Positions 23,748 to 31,919 of a DNA stretch of 36,454 nt are shown one piece after another. Every line of letters begins with the position of its first letter. The stretch's first letter is position 1. This DNA is from Proteiniphilum sp. Lineage in GTDB: Bacteria > Bacteroidota > Bacteroidia > Bacteroidales > Dysgonomonadaceae. The DNA lies in assembly GCA_031255275.1 (NCBI GenBank), contig JAIRSV010000159.1, positions 1 through 36,454 of the forward strand, in the 5' to 3' direction. The translations under genes and the position numbers were made by a program. Under the pieces are notes generated by a model. It was not told where the DNA came from. It did not search any database and saw only the letters and a list, made by a program, of their open reading frames with translations.

Positions 23748-25297
23748 TAGAGTGAGGCAGCGTTTTGCGGAGCCGTTTCGTTTTTTGCCGGTTTTTCGGG
23801 GCGCATTGTCGGGAAGAGCAGTACCTCCTGGATCGAGGATTGCCCGGTGAGGAGCATGGCAAGTCTGTCCATTCCGATACCCATTCCCGAGGCGGGTGGC
23901 ATACCGTATTCCAGGGCGCGGAGGAAGTCCTGATCGATAAACATGGCTTCGTCGTCCCCTTTTTCCGAGAGGCGGAGCTGTTCTTCAAAGCGTGCCCGCT
24001 GATCGATCGGGTCATTCAGTTCGGAATAGGCGTTGGCCAGTTCCTTTCCGTTCACCATCAGTTCAAAGCGCTCGGTCAGCGCCGGGTTGTCGCGGTGACG
24101 CTTGCAGAGGGGCGACATCTCGACGGGATAGTCTGTAATATAGGTGGGCTGGATGTATTTTCCCTCAGCCTTTTCGCCGAAGATGGCGTCGATCAGCTTA
24201 CCCTTGCCCATTGTCATGTTCTGTTCCACGCCCAGTTGCCGGCAGACGTCGCGAAGACGCTCTTCGTCCATTCCGCTGATGTCGATGCCGGTGTGTTCTC
24301 TGATGGCCTCGAGCATGGTTACGCGCCGGTAGGGTGCTTTGAAGTCGATTTCGGTTTCGCCCGACTTCACTTTGGTGGTGCCGAGCGCCTTCGTCGTGAC
24401 GAATTCAAGCAGCTGTTCGGTAAATTCCATCATCCACCGGTAGTCTTTGTAGGCGACGTAGATTTCCATGACCGTAAATTCGGGATTGTGTGTACGGTCC
24501 ATCCCCTCGTTGCGGAAGTTGCGCGAGAATTCGTAGACGCCATCAAATCCGCCCACGATCAGGCGCTTCAGATAAAGCTCGTTGGCGATGCGGAGGTAGA
24601 GGTCTGTGTCGAGCGCGTTGATGTGCGTCACGAAGGGGCGTGCGGCGGCGCCGCCGGGGATGTTCTGCAGCACGGGCGTGTCAACTTCCAGGTAGCCGTG
24701 GCTGTTGAAAAATTCGCGCATGGCGTCGAAGATACGGGCGCGTTTCACGAAAATCTCCCTCACTCCCCCGTTCACCAGCAGGTCGAGGTAACGGCGGCGA
24801 TAGCGCAGTTCCGGATCGGAAAGTCTGTCGTAAACCGTGCCGTCCTTCATCTTCACGACGGGAAGGGGTTTGAGGGATTTCGAGAGCAGCGTAAGTTCCC
24901 CGGCATGTACGGAGATTTCGCCCGTCTTCGTGCGGAAGACGTAGCCTTCGATTCCGACGAAATCGCCGATGTCGGTCAGCTTTCTGAATACGGTAGCATA
25001 CAGCGTTTTGTCTTCGCCGGGACAGAGGTCGTCGCGCGTAATGTAGACCTGGATGCGTCCCTCGGAATCCATCAGTTCCACAAACGAGGCTTTGCCCATG
25101 ATGCGGCGACTCATGATGCGTCCGGCGATGCGCACCCGGCGACGTTCGTCCGTATCGCTGAAGCTGTTTTTTATCTCGGCGGAATAGGCGTTTACGTCAT
25201 ACAGGGCGGCGGGATAAGGTTCCACGCCCAGCGTTCTCAATTCGACCAGGCTTTGCCGGCGGATGATTTCCTGTTCACTCAGTGCTGAATTATACAT
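23747..25297 (-). CDS. lysS: Lysyl-tRNA synthetase, class II
   Basis: A 516-residue class II synthetase. The N-terminal OB fold contains VRIAGRIMSRRIMGKASFVELMD. Motif 2 is NFRNEGMDRTHNPEFTVMEIY, and motif 3 is GMGIGMDRLAMLLTG near the C-terminus, followed by VLLFPTMRPE. I chose the ATG at 25297 (MYNSALSEQEIIRRQ); the frame extends further upstream, but that sequence is not family-like. The best -7 box lies at 25441-25434, giving a leader of about 130 nt. First gene of the lysS-gpsA-pgi-HAD operon. Confidence 0.96.
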   Translation of the reverse strand: MYNSALSEQEIIRRQSLVELRTLGVEPYPAALYDVNAYSAEIKNSFSDTDERRRVRIAGRIMSRRIMGKASFVELMDSEGRIQVYITRDDLCPGEDKTLYATVFRKLTDIGDFVGIEGYVFRTKTGEISVHAGELTLLSKSLKPLPVVKMKDGTVYDRLSDPELRYRRRYLDLLVNGGVREIFVKRARIFDAMREFFNSHGYLEVDTPVLQNIPGGAAARPFVTHINALDTDLYLRIANELYLKRLIVGGFDGVYEFSRNFRNEGMDRTHNPEFTVMEIYVAYKDYRWMMEFTEQLLEFVTTKALGTTKVKSGETEIDFKAPYRRVTMLEAIREHTGIDISGMDEERLRDVCRQLGVEQNMTMGKGKLIDAIFGEKAEGKYIQPTYITDYPVEMSPLCKRHRDNPALTERFELMVNGKELANAYSELNDPIDQRARFEEQLRLSEKGDDEAMFIDQDFLRALEYGMPPASGMGIGMDRLAMLLTGQSSIQEVLLFPTMRPEKPAKNETAPQNAASL

Positions 25298-25433
25298 ATA
25301 TAGATTTTTTTCCCGACCGCTGTCATCCGTTAAGTTCATTAAAGTCCGGACTGTAAGGTCTTCTTCTGCTCGGTGAGACCGGAAGGAGATGCGTCTCAGC
25401 GACGTGCGCGGACTGACAACGGCTCTTTGCTTA

Positions 25434-25441
25434 CAAAAGTA
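25434..25441 (-). promoter_or_regulatory. -7 box of the lysS operon
   Basis: On the minus strand TACTTTTG matches TAnnTTTG. Transcription would start near 25427. No clear -33 TTTG is visible. The 21-bp repeat array begins about 78 bp upstream of this box. Confidence 0.5.
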
Positions 25442-25518
25442 CAAAATAATTCAGAAACGAACATACGGCGGGTGTGGTGAATCCCGCTGCGTCCGGTGTA
25501 CGCAGAGATCCGTCGAAT

Positions 25519-25957
25519 GGCCTCTCCCGGATCATTTTAGGTCTCCCCCGAACGATTTTCGGTCTCCCCCGAACGATTTTCGGCCTCCCCCGAATCATTT
25601 TCGGCTTCCCCCGAATGATTTTCGGCTTCCCCCGAATGATTTTCGGCCTCTCCCGGATCATTTTAGGTCTCCCCCGAATGATTTTCGGCCTCCCCCGAAT
25701 CATTTTCGGCCTCCCCCGAATCATTTTCGGCCTCCCCCGAATCATTTTCGGCGCGCCCTGAGCGATTTTCGGCCTCCCCCGAATGATTTTCGGCGCGCCC
25801 TGAATGATTTTCGGCGCGCCCTGAATGATTTTCGGCCTCCCCCGAATGATTTTCGGCGCGCCCTGAACGATTTTCGGCGCCCCCTGAGCGATTTTCGGCG
25901 CGCCCTGAGCGATTTTCGGCGCGCCCCGACCGATTTTCGGCACACCCCGAATCACAC
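25519..25957. repeat. Twenty-copy 21-bp tandem repeat array
   Basis: Twenty full units (25519-25938) follow one another with a period of exactly 21 bp and no indel; a degraded twenty-first unit ends at about 25957. Almost every unit fits GG-N4-CCC-N-GA-N3-ATTTTC. Two main classes occur: class A begins GGCCTCCCCC, GGCTTCCCCC or GGTCTCCCCC (mostly units 2-11, also 13 and 16), and class B begins GGCGCGCCC (units 12, 14, 15, 17-20, with unit 18 GGCGCCCCC). Units 1 and 7 are an identical third variant ending ATTTTA. The array fills most of the gap between the divergent lysS and glycogen-synthase promoters. Long frames on both strands are by-products of the multiple-of-three unit. Confidence 0.97.
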
Positions 25958-26047
25958 ATCTGTCGCCGGCGCAGAGATACGGACTCCCCCCAACCTCTCT
26001 GCTTCTCATTCTCACGCTGACACATTCTCTCTTTCACATATTTTTAT

Positions 26048-26055
26048 TACCTTTG
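26048..26055 (+). promoter_or_regulatory. -7 box of the glycogen synthase gene
   Basis: TACCTTTG matches TAnnTTTG. It puts transcription start near 26062, so the GTG at 26063 would be leaderless and the ATG at 26084 is the better start. No clear -33 element is seen. Confidence 0.6.
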
Positions 26056-26083
26056 CTGCTCAGTGACAAGAAAAAAATCATTT

Positions 26084-27772
26084 ATGCAGACAGATGTCAG
26101 GCATACACCCGATTACATCTTCGAAACCAGTTGGGAAGTATGCAACAAGATAGGCGGTATTTACACCGTCCTCTCCACACGGGCCAATTCTCTACAAAAG
26201 TTTTATAAAGACCGCGTATTTTTCATCGGCCCCGATGTGTGGAATCAGCACGAGAGTCCCTGGTTCGGGGAGGACAAGAGCCTCTTCCCGGCATGGTGCC
26301 GCTTCGCCTCGCACGAAGAGCACCTTCCCGTCCGCGCCGGACGGTGGATGGTGCCCGGAGAACCGATCGTCTTCCTGGTGAAGTTTGACGCCCTCTTCGA
26401 AAAACGTGACGAGATTTACACCCAAATGTGGCTGGACTATGGCGTGGACTCCATCGCCGGATATGGCGACTATCACGAAGCCGTCATGTTCGCCTGCGCC
26501 GCGGGACGGCTGATCGAAAGCTTTTATCGCTTCCACCGCCTGGAGGAAGAGAATGTGATAGCCCACTTCAACGAATGGACAACCGGTGCCGGTACACTTT
26601 ACATCCGGAAAAACGTGCCGCGCATCGCCACCCTCTTCACCACCCATGCCACCTCCGTCGGCCGCTCGATCGCCGGCAACGGCCTCCCCCTCTACGACCG
26701 CCTTCGCGAATACGACGGCGACCGGATGGCGCACCGCCTCAATATGACGGCCAAACATTCCGTCGAAAAGAGGGCCGCACAGTATGCCGACTGCTTCACC
26801 ACCGTGAGCGACATCACCGCCGCCGAGTGCACACAGCTCCTGCAGCGGCAACCCGATGTGATCACGCCCAACGGATTCGAAAAAAACTTCGTCCCCCGGG
26901 GAGCCGTCCACATCCGGATGCGGAAAAGGGCGCGGAAGACGCTGCTCACCGTAGCCGAAAAGACGGTGGGACACCCCCTCCGCCCCAACGCCCTGCTGGT
27001 GGCAACCAGCGGACGGTATGAATACCGCAACAAGGGTATCGACGTCTTTATCGACGCCCTGCACCTGCTCGGGAAAATGCCACAGCTGACCCGCGACGTC
27101 ATCGCCTTCATCATGGTGCCCGGCTGGGTAAAGGGCGCCCGCGAAGACCTCAAGGCACGCCTCTGCGGTGACGCCCCGGCAGACACACCCCTGCAAAGCC
27201 CCTTCATCACCCACGAGCTGGTGGAGCCGCAGCACGACATGGTGATGAATCACATCGCCCGCCTGGGATTCTCCAACTCCGCCGCCGAAAAAGTCAAAAT
27301 CATCTTCGTCCCCTCCTATCTGAACGGCGACGACGGCATCTTCAACCTCCCCTACTACGACCTGCTCACCGCATTCGACCTCTCCGTCTTCCCCTCCTCC
27401 TACGAGCCCTGGGGATACACCCCGCACGAAAGCGCAGCCTTCTCCCTCCCCACCGTCACCACCACCCTGGCCGGCTTCGGCGCCTGGGCCGAACGGGAAG
27501 GCGGCAAAAAAGAGGAGATCGGCGACGGCATCGCAGTGATCAGCCGCAACGACGCAAATTCCGCCGAAGTGGCAGAGAAAATTGCCGACATTATCTATGA
27601 CCTCTCCCTCAAAAGCGACGAGCAGGTGAAGGCACTGAGGCAGAACGCAGCCACGCTGGCCGGCACGGCAGACTGGGCACACTTCGTCCGCCACTACCGC
27701 GAAGCCTACGCCAAAGCACTCCACAACTCCCGCGTCAGACTGTCCTATCCCTGTAAACTTAAAACAGAGTAA
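26084..27772 (+). CDS. Glycogen synthase, GT3-like
   Basis: A 562-residue glycosyltransferase resembling the fungal/animal-type GT3 glycogen synthases. DYIFETSWEVCNKIGGIYTVLSTRA near the N-terminus has the E-x2-W-E-V-x-N-K-x-G-G-I-Y motif, FNEWTTGAGTLYIRK and FTTHATSVGRSIAGNG follow, and the C-terminal catalytic block is FPSSYEPWGYTPHESAAFSLPTVTTTLAGFG (about residue 444). It transfers glucose from a nucleotide sugar to the growing alpha-1,4-glucan. The donor is not decided by sequence reading. The ATG at 26084 is chosen from the promoter position. The phosphorylase gene follows 108 bp later; a storage-glucan pair. No branching enzyme is in the window. Confidence 0.88.
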   Translation: MQTDVRHTPDYIFETSWEVCNKIGGIYTVLSTRANSLQKFYKDRVFFIGPDVWNQHESPWFGEDKSLFPAWCRFASHEEHLPVRAGRWMVPGEPIVFLVKFDALFEKRDEIYTQMWLDYGVDSIAGYGDYHEAVMFACAAGRLIESFYRFHRLEEENVIAHFNEWTTGAGTLYIRKNVPRIATLFTTHATSVGRSIAGNGLPLYDRLREYDGDRMAHRLNMTAKHSVEKRAAQYADCFTTVSDITAAECTQLLQRQPDVITPNGFEKNFVPRGAVHIRMRKRARKTLLTVAEKTVGHPLRPNALLVATSGRYEYRNKGIDVFIDALHLLGKMPQLTRDVIAFIMVPGWVKGAREDLKARLCGDAPADTPLQSPFITHELVEPQHDMVMNHIARLGFSNSAAEKVKIIFVPSYLNGDDGIFNLPYYDLLTAFDLSVFPSSYEPWGYTPHESAAFSLPTVTTTLAGFGAWAEREGGKKEEIGDGIAVISRNDANSAEVAEKIADIIYDLSLKSDEQVKALRQNAATLAGTADWAHFVRHYREAYAKALHNSRVRLSYPCKLKTE

Positions 27773-27786
27773 AAACGTTACACACA

Positions 27787-27841
27787 CCGCGCCCGAACCG
27801 GGACCCGTACAAACCCGGACACACCCCCGTCAACGGCGCGG
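27787..27841 (+). other. Inverted repeat between glycogen synthase and phosphorylase
   Basis: CCGCGCC (27787-27793) can pair with GGCGCGG (27835-27841) across a 41-nt C-rich loop in the transcript. No T-run follows. It may be an mRNA structure separating the two genes; weak on its own. Confidence 0.3.
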
Positions 27842-27880
27842 CTAATGAAAACCAGTCAAAACAACTAAATAGAAAAGCAA

Positions 27881-30445
27881 ATGATGATACAGTCAAGTTA
27901 CTCAAACACCCCCGTCTGGAGAGACATCCACGTACACGCAGAACTGCCCCGCCGGTTGCGTCCCCTGGAAGAAATCGCCCACAACCTCTGGTGGGTATGG
28001 AACGAAGAAGCAAAAATCATCTTCGAAACGTTAGACCCCCGGGAATGGGAAAACAGCGGGAAAAACCCGGTCGTCCTCCTGCAGAACCTCCGCTCGGAAA
28101 TCACCGAAAACCTCCTGAAGAACGGCGAATTCATGGGACACATCCGCCGCGTCTGCGAACGCTTCGAACGTTACATGAACGCTCCGCCCGACGCCCGACG
28201 CCCAAGCATAGCCTACTTCAGCATGGAATACGGACTCTCGCACGTACTCAAAATCTACTCCGGCGGCCTGGGCGTCCTGGCCGGAGACTATCTGAAGGAA
28301 GCCAGCGACAGCAATGTAGATCTGACCGCAGTCGGATTCCTCTACCGCTACGGCTACTTCACACAAACCCTCTCGATGGAAGGACAGCAGATCGCCAATT
28401 ACGAAGCACAAAACTTCGGCGGTCTCCCCATCTCGCAGGTAATGAACGGCGACGGATCGCCCATGATCCTCGAAGTACCCTTTCACGACCGCCTCATCTA
28501 TTCCAACGTATGGAAGGTAGCCGTGGGACGCATCAACCTCTACCTGATGGATACCGATCTGGAAGAGAACAGCGAGTACGACCGCCCCATCACCCACCAG
28601 CTCTATGGCGGAGACTGGGAAAACCGCATGAAGCAGGAATTTCTGCTGGGCGTCGGCGGCATACTCCTGCTGAAAAAACTCGGCATCCGCAAAGATGTAT
28701 ATCACATGAACGAGGGACATGCCGCCTTCATCAACGTACAGCGCCTGCGCGACTGCATACTCGAAGAAAAACTCTCGTTTCGGGAAGCCCTCGAAGTCGT
28801 CCGCGCCTCATCGCTCTACACCGTACACACGCCGGTGCCGGCAGGACACGACTATTTCGACGAACCGCTGATCGCCAAATACATGATGCCCCTGATACAA
28901 AGCCTCGGCATCCCCTGGCAGCAGTTCATGGACATGGGACGCGCCAATCCCGGCACACAGGAAAAATTCTCCATGAGCGTATTCGCGCTGAACACCGCAC
29001 AGGAAGCCAACGGAGTGAGCAAACTGCACGGAAGCGTTTCGCAAAAAATGTTCCAGCCCGTGTGGAAAGGCTATTTCCCGGAAGAGCTGCACGTGAGCTA
29101 CGTGACCAACGGCGTACACCTGCCCAGCTGGGCAACCTCTTCGACGAAGGCACTCTACGAAAAATATTTCGGCGAATCATTCTACGGCGACCAGTCAAAC
29201 CCCGAAATCTGGAAAAGAATCTACGAAGTGAGCGACAGCGAACTGTGGGAACTCCGCGTACACCTGAAAAAGAAACTGGTAGATTATATCCAGGTCGAAT
29301 TCAGAGAAGGATGGCTGAAAAATCAGGCCGACCCGTCGCGCATCATGAACATGCTGGAAGAGGTAAACCCCAACGCCCTGCTGATAGGCTTCTCGCGACG
29401 CTTCGCCACCTACAAGCGGGCACACCTGCTGTTTACCGACCTCGACCGCCTGTCGAAAATCGTAAACAATCCCAAATACCCCGTACAGTTCATCTTCGCC
29501 GGGAAAGCGCACCCCGCCGACGGAGGCGGACAGGGTCTGATCAGACACATCGTGGAAATATCACGTCGACCCGAATTTCTCGGCAAGATCATCTTCCTCG
29601 AAAACTATGACATGCGGCTGGCCAAACGGCTCGTCTCCGGCGTAGACATATGGCTCAACACGCCCACCCGCGCACAGGAAGCATCCGGCACCTCCGGCGA
29701 AAAGGCGGAGATGAACGGGGTACTGAATCTCTCGGTACTCGACGGCTGGTGGTACGAAGGCTACAAAGAGGGCGCCGGCTGGGCGCTGACCGACAAGCGG
29801 ACTTATGACAACCAGTCCTATCAGGACGAACTCGACGCCTCCACAATCTACTCGCTGCTCGAAAACGAGATCGTCCCCCTCTACTACGCCCACAACAGCA
29901 GCGGCTATTCGCACGAATGGGTACAGTTCATCCGGAAATCGATGGCCGAAATCGCCCCCCACTTCACCACCAAGCGGATGATGGACGATTATTTCGACCG
30001 TTTCTACAACAGGCTGGCAGACCGTTCCCGTCAGCTTCGCGCGGACGCTTGCGCCAAGGTCAAAGAGATCGTGAAGTGGAAGGAAGATACCGCTTCAAAG
30101 TGGGACCACTTCGAAGTAATCCGGCTGGAATTCAACCCCAATCAAAAGGTCAGCTTCAGCTGCGGAGACAGCGAGGTCTACGGACAGATTGTGATCGACC
30201 GGAAGGATATGATCTGCGATCTGGGTGTGGAATGTGTCGTGGTAGATCACGATACGATGAACCGGGAACCTCAGTTTGTAGAGTCATACGAGTTCGACCT
30301 GGTCAAGACCGAAGGTTCGCTCCTCTATTTCGAGTCGCGCAAGGCGCTGAACGACCCCGGAATACATCAGTATGGCCTCCGGGTTTATCCCAAAAATCCC
30401 GACCTGCCTCACAGAATGGATTTCGCTTACATGCGCTGGATATAG
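27881..30445 (+). CDS. glgP: Alpha-glucan phosphorylase (GT35)
   Basis: An 854-residue phosphorylase of the short, Thermotoga-like class. The N-terminal DUF3417-type segment is LRPLEEIAHNLWWVWNEEAK. The core contains SIAYFSMEYGLS, YSGGLGVLAGDYLKEASD, HMNEGHAAF, VTNGVHLPSW and, for pyridoxal phosphate, EASGTSGEKAEMNGVLNLS followed by VLDGWWYEGY. It releases glucose-1-phosphate from alpha-1,4-glucan. It follows glycogen synthase in the same orientation and ends at a strong terminator, so the two genes probably form one storage-glucan operon. Confidence 0.93.
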   Translation: MMIQSSYSNTPVWRDIHVHAELPRRLRPLEEIAHNLWWVWNEEAKIIFETLDPREWENSGKNPVVLLQNLRSEITENLLKNGEFMGHIRRVCERFERYMNAPPDARRPSIAYFSMEYGLSHVLKIYSGGLGVLAGDYLKEASDSNVDLTAVGFLYRYGYFTQTLSMEGQQIANYEAQNFGGLPISQVMNGDGSPMILEVPFHDRLIYSNVWKVAVGRINLYLMDTDLEENSEYDRPITHQLYGGDWENRMKQEFLLGVGGILLLKKLGIRKDVYHMNEGHAAFINVQRLRDCILEEKLSFREALEVVRASSLYTVHTPVPAGHDYFDEPLIAKYMMPLIQSLGIPWQQFMDMGRANPGTQEKFSMSVFALNTAQEANGVSKLHGSVSQKMFQPVWKGYFPEELHVSYVTNGVHLPSWATSSTKALYEKYFGESFYGDQSNPEIWKRIYEVSDSELWELRVHLKKKLVDYIQVEFREGWLKNQADPSRIMNMLEEVNPNALLIGFSRRFATYKRAHLLFTDLDRLSKIVNNPKYPVQFIFAGKAHPADGGGQGLIRHIVEISRRPEFLGKIIFLENYDMRLAKRLVSGVDIWLNTPTRAQEASGTSGEKAEMNGVLNLSVLDGWWYEGYKEGAGWALTDKRTYDNQSYQDELDASTIYSLLENEIVPLYYAHNSSGYSHEWVQFIRKSMAEIAPHFTTKRMMDDYFDRFYNRLADRSRQLRADACAKVKEIVKWKEDTASKWDHFEVIRLEFNPNQKVSFSCGDSEVYGQIVIDRKDMICDLGVECVVVDHDTMNREPQFVESYEFDLVKTEGSLLYFESRKALNDPGIHQYGLRVYPKNPDLPHRMDFAYMRWI

Positions 30446-30471
30446 TCCTTCCCGCCTCACGGTATGATGCA

Positions 30472-30505
30472 ACGAAGAGCCGCAATCGCGGCTCTTCGTG
30501 TTTTT
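30472..30505 (+). terminator. Terminator of the glucan operon
   Basis: ACGAAGAGCCGC pairs perfectly with GCGGCTCTTCGT (12 bp) around AATC, then GTTTTT. It ends at the stop codon of the convergent sigma-factor gene. There is no T-run in the other direction, so it acts on the plus strand. Confidence 0.9.
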
Positions 30506-31080
30506 CAGGAATACAAAATATCGGCATAGAGTCCTGAGAGCCTTTTCCTCAGATGTTTCACCGCATAATGCTTTCGCGACAGCAGCGTGTTGACCGGGAT
30601 ACCGGTGGTCTGCGAAATCTCTTTTACCGACAGTCCGTCCAGTTCCGTCAGCTCGAAAACCTCACGCTGTTCGGGAGGAAGTCCGGAAAGAGCGTTTTCC
30701 AGTTCAATCCAGACCAGCGAGCGAAGATATTCCGTTTCAGGCGAAGGAAATGTCTCACTGCCGTCGAACAGGAGTTCCGAAAAATCTTTCAGCATCACCC
30801 TCTCCAAAGCCTCGTTCCGATAAACAGGCAGTTCATCCTCGTGTTTTTTGATTCCCCGGTTGATAATCGCGTTCTTCGCAACCCGGTACAGCCAGGCGGC
30901 CACCTGCTCAATCGGATCCACCGTATTGTCAAGAGTTTTCACCAGCCGGTAGAAAACGTCCTGCAGAATATCCTCCGCATCCTCCCTGTTCGCAACGTGC
31001 TTGCGTATAAAGGCTTTCAGACGCGGCTGATATTCTGCAATCAGTTTTTCGGCATCCTGTTTTCCCGTCAGCTCAGTCAT
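30505..31080 (-). CDS. ECF-type RNA polymerase sigma factor
   Basis: A 191-residue sigma factor from the ATG at 31080. Region 2 contains FIRKHVANREDAEDILQDVFYRLVKT and VAAWLYRVAKNAIINRG; region 4 is ALSGLPPEQREVFELTELDGLSVKEISQTTGIPVNTLLSRKHYAVKHLRKRL with the helix-turn-helix. An acidic linker of about 40 residues joins them. Its start overlaps the stop of the preceding membrane-protein gene by 8 bp, implying translational coupling. That neighbour, rather than a FecR-type protein, may regulate it. The signal it responds to is unknown. Confidence 0.9.
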   Translation of the reverse strand: MTELTGKQDAEKLIAEYQPRLKAFIRKHVANREDAEDILQDVFYRLVKTLDNTVDPIEQVAAWLYRVAKNAIINRGIKKHEDELPVYRNEALERVMLKDFSELLFDGSETFPSPETEYLRSLVWIELENALSGLPPEQREVFELTELDGLSVKEISQTTGIPVNTLLSRKHYAVKHLRKRLSGLYADILYS

Positions 31081-31441
31081 TGACCTTTCCCGAATCATCG
31101 TCGAAATCAAAACCGCCGCCGAAAAAATGTCCCCGGTGCATAATATGTTCCCTTCTCCGGCTGATAAACTCTTTGCGCTGTTCAGGAGACATTTTCATCC
31201 ATTTGTCGTGAATGGGATTGTGCCTGTAACCCCTCATACCCAGGAAGGCTGCGATGACCATAAACTTACTCAACCCGGCAAGCAGTACCAGCATACCTGT
31301 CGCCTGCCAGAAATTGACGGTGGCTAACCCAAATATATCCGGCATCAGCCAGTTCCACATCAGCATGGTGACGGCGCTGAATCCCGCTATGGCGATCACT
31401 CCCGCCAATACGTGCTTAAATACATATACATACTTCTTCAT
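31073..31441 (-). CDS. Small membrane protein coupled to the ECF sigma factor
   Basis: A 122-residue protein I cannot name. It has two hydrophobic spans (about residues 8-30 and 45-68: VLAGVIAIAGFSAVTMLMW and FWQATGMLVLLAGLSKFMV), the conserved-looking WNWLMPDIFGLATVNFWQA between them, then a charged helix MSPEQRKEFISRRREHI and an acidic, glycine/histidine-rich tail. Similar small proteins occur next to ECF sigma genes in Bacteroidota, as far as I recall. The 8-bp overlap with the sigma gene suggests it modulates it, perhaps as an anti-sigma-like partner; this is inference. It starts 12 bp after the ferredoxin gene. Confidence 0.75.
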   Translation of the reverse strand: MKKYVYVFKHVLAGVIAIAGFSAVTMLMWNWLMPDIFGLATVNFWQATGMLVLLAGLSKFMVIAAFLGMRGYRHNPIHDKWMKMSPEQRKEFISRRREHIMHRGHFFGGGFDFDDDSGKVND

Positions 31442-31453
31442 ATCCGTTTGATT

Positions 31454-31669
31454 TTAAAAAATTATTTCAATAGCTTTCTGCGGACAGACTGCGATACACT
31501 TTCCGCATCCGGTACACCGGAACGTATTACGGGCTACTGTCCGTTTTCCGTTCTCCGTCGCCGTCATTTCCAGCACGCGATGTCTGCAAATTTTCACACA
31601 ATTTCCGCATCCGTCGCATTTGTCGGGATGGACAAATGCCTCACCTCTCTTCTTCTTTTGCCAAATCAT
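31454..31669 (-). CDS. 2[4Fe-4S] ferredoxin-like protein
   Basis: A 71-residue protein with two CxxCxxCxxxC cluster motifs: CDGCGNCVKIC (about residue 18) and CTGCGKCIAVCP (about 52). The first motif lacks the usual proline after the last cysteine (R instead). It should bind two [4Fe-4S] clusters and carry electrons in the cytoplasm. The ATG at 31669 (MIWQKKKRGEAF) is preferred to the longer frame. Its gene precedes the membrane protein and ECF sigma genes by 12 bp, so the three are probably one transcript. Confidence 0.85.
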   Translation of the reverse strand: MIWQKKKRGEAFVHPDKCDGCGNCVKICRHRVLEMTATENGKRTVARNTFRCTGCGKCIAVCPQKAIEIIF

Positions 31670-31746
31670 TTTATCTCTTTCGGTTTTTAAAAATAATACA
31701 TTCAATTCGGGAGGGACTACCCTCTGCTTATGTAGACAAACGGAAG

Positions 31747-31780
31747 GGGAAAATATTTTACGGATCCGGGAAAATATTTT
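31747..31780. repeat. Intergenic direct repeat with 21-bp spacing
   Basis: GGGAAAATATTTT occurs at 31747-31759 and 31768-31780, offset exactly 21 bp. Each copy contains the palindrome AAAATATTTT. It lies in the 250-bp gap between the ferredoxin start and the 3' end of the glycosyltransferase gene, where I see no gene. Confidence 0.6.
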
Positions 31781-31919
31781 TGCTTTTTATGCCATGTTCA
31801 TGCTATTCACGCAGCACATACCGCCCGCGAGCAGTGAAGCGGAGCTGTTTATCCGCCTCGATGTTCAGAGAAGCGTATCAACGATGCCGGGGAAGAGCAG
31901 GCTCCGTCCCCTTTTCCAG

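Noticed and set aside
16992..25297. Horizontal transfer, because the bases of 16-25 kb look more G+C-rich than 4-8 kb.
   Set aside because: The region contains core genes (nadE, lysS, gpsA, pgi) in a typical operon order, and G/C richness changes with gene strand. Composition alone, estimated by eye, is not enough.
25519..25957. CRISPR array.
   Set aside because: The repeats are contiguous with no unique spacers, the period is 21 bp, and there are no cas genes nearby.
25389..26066. Long open frames across the 21-bp array on both strands, including a 225-codon one on the plus strand and a 194-codon one on the minus strand.
   Set aside because: The unit length is a multiple of three and few units contain stops, so several frames stay open at once. 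Proline/arginine or glycine/arginine heptads arise simply from the repeat, and the plus frame would begin inside the lysS leader region.
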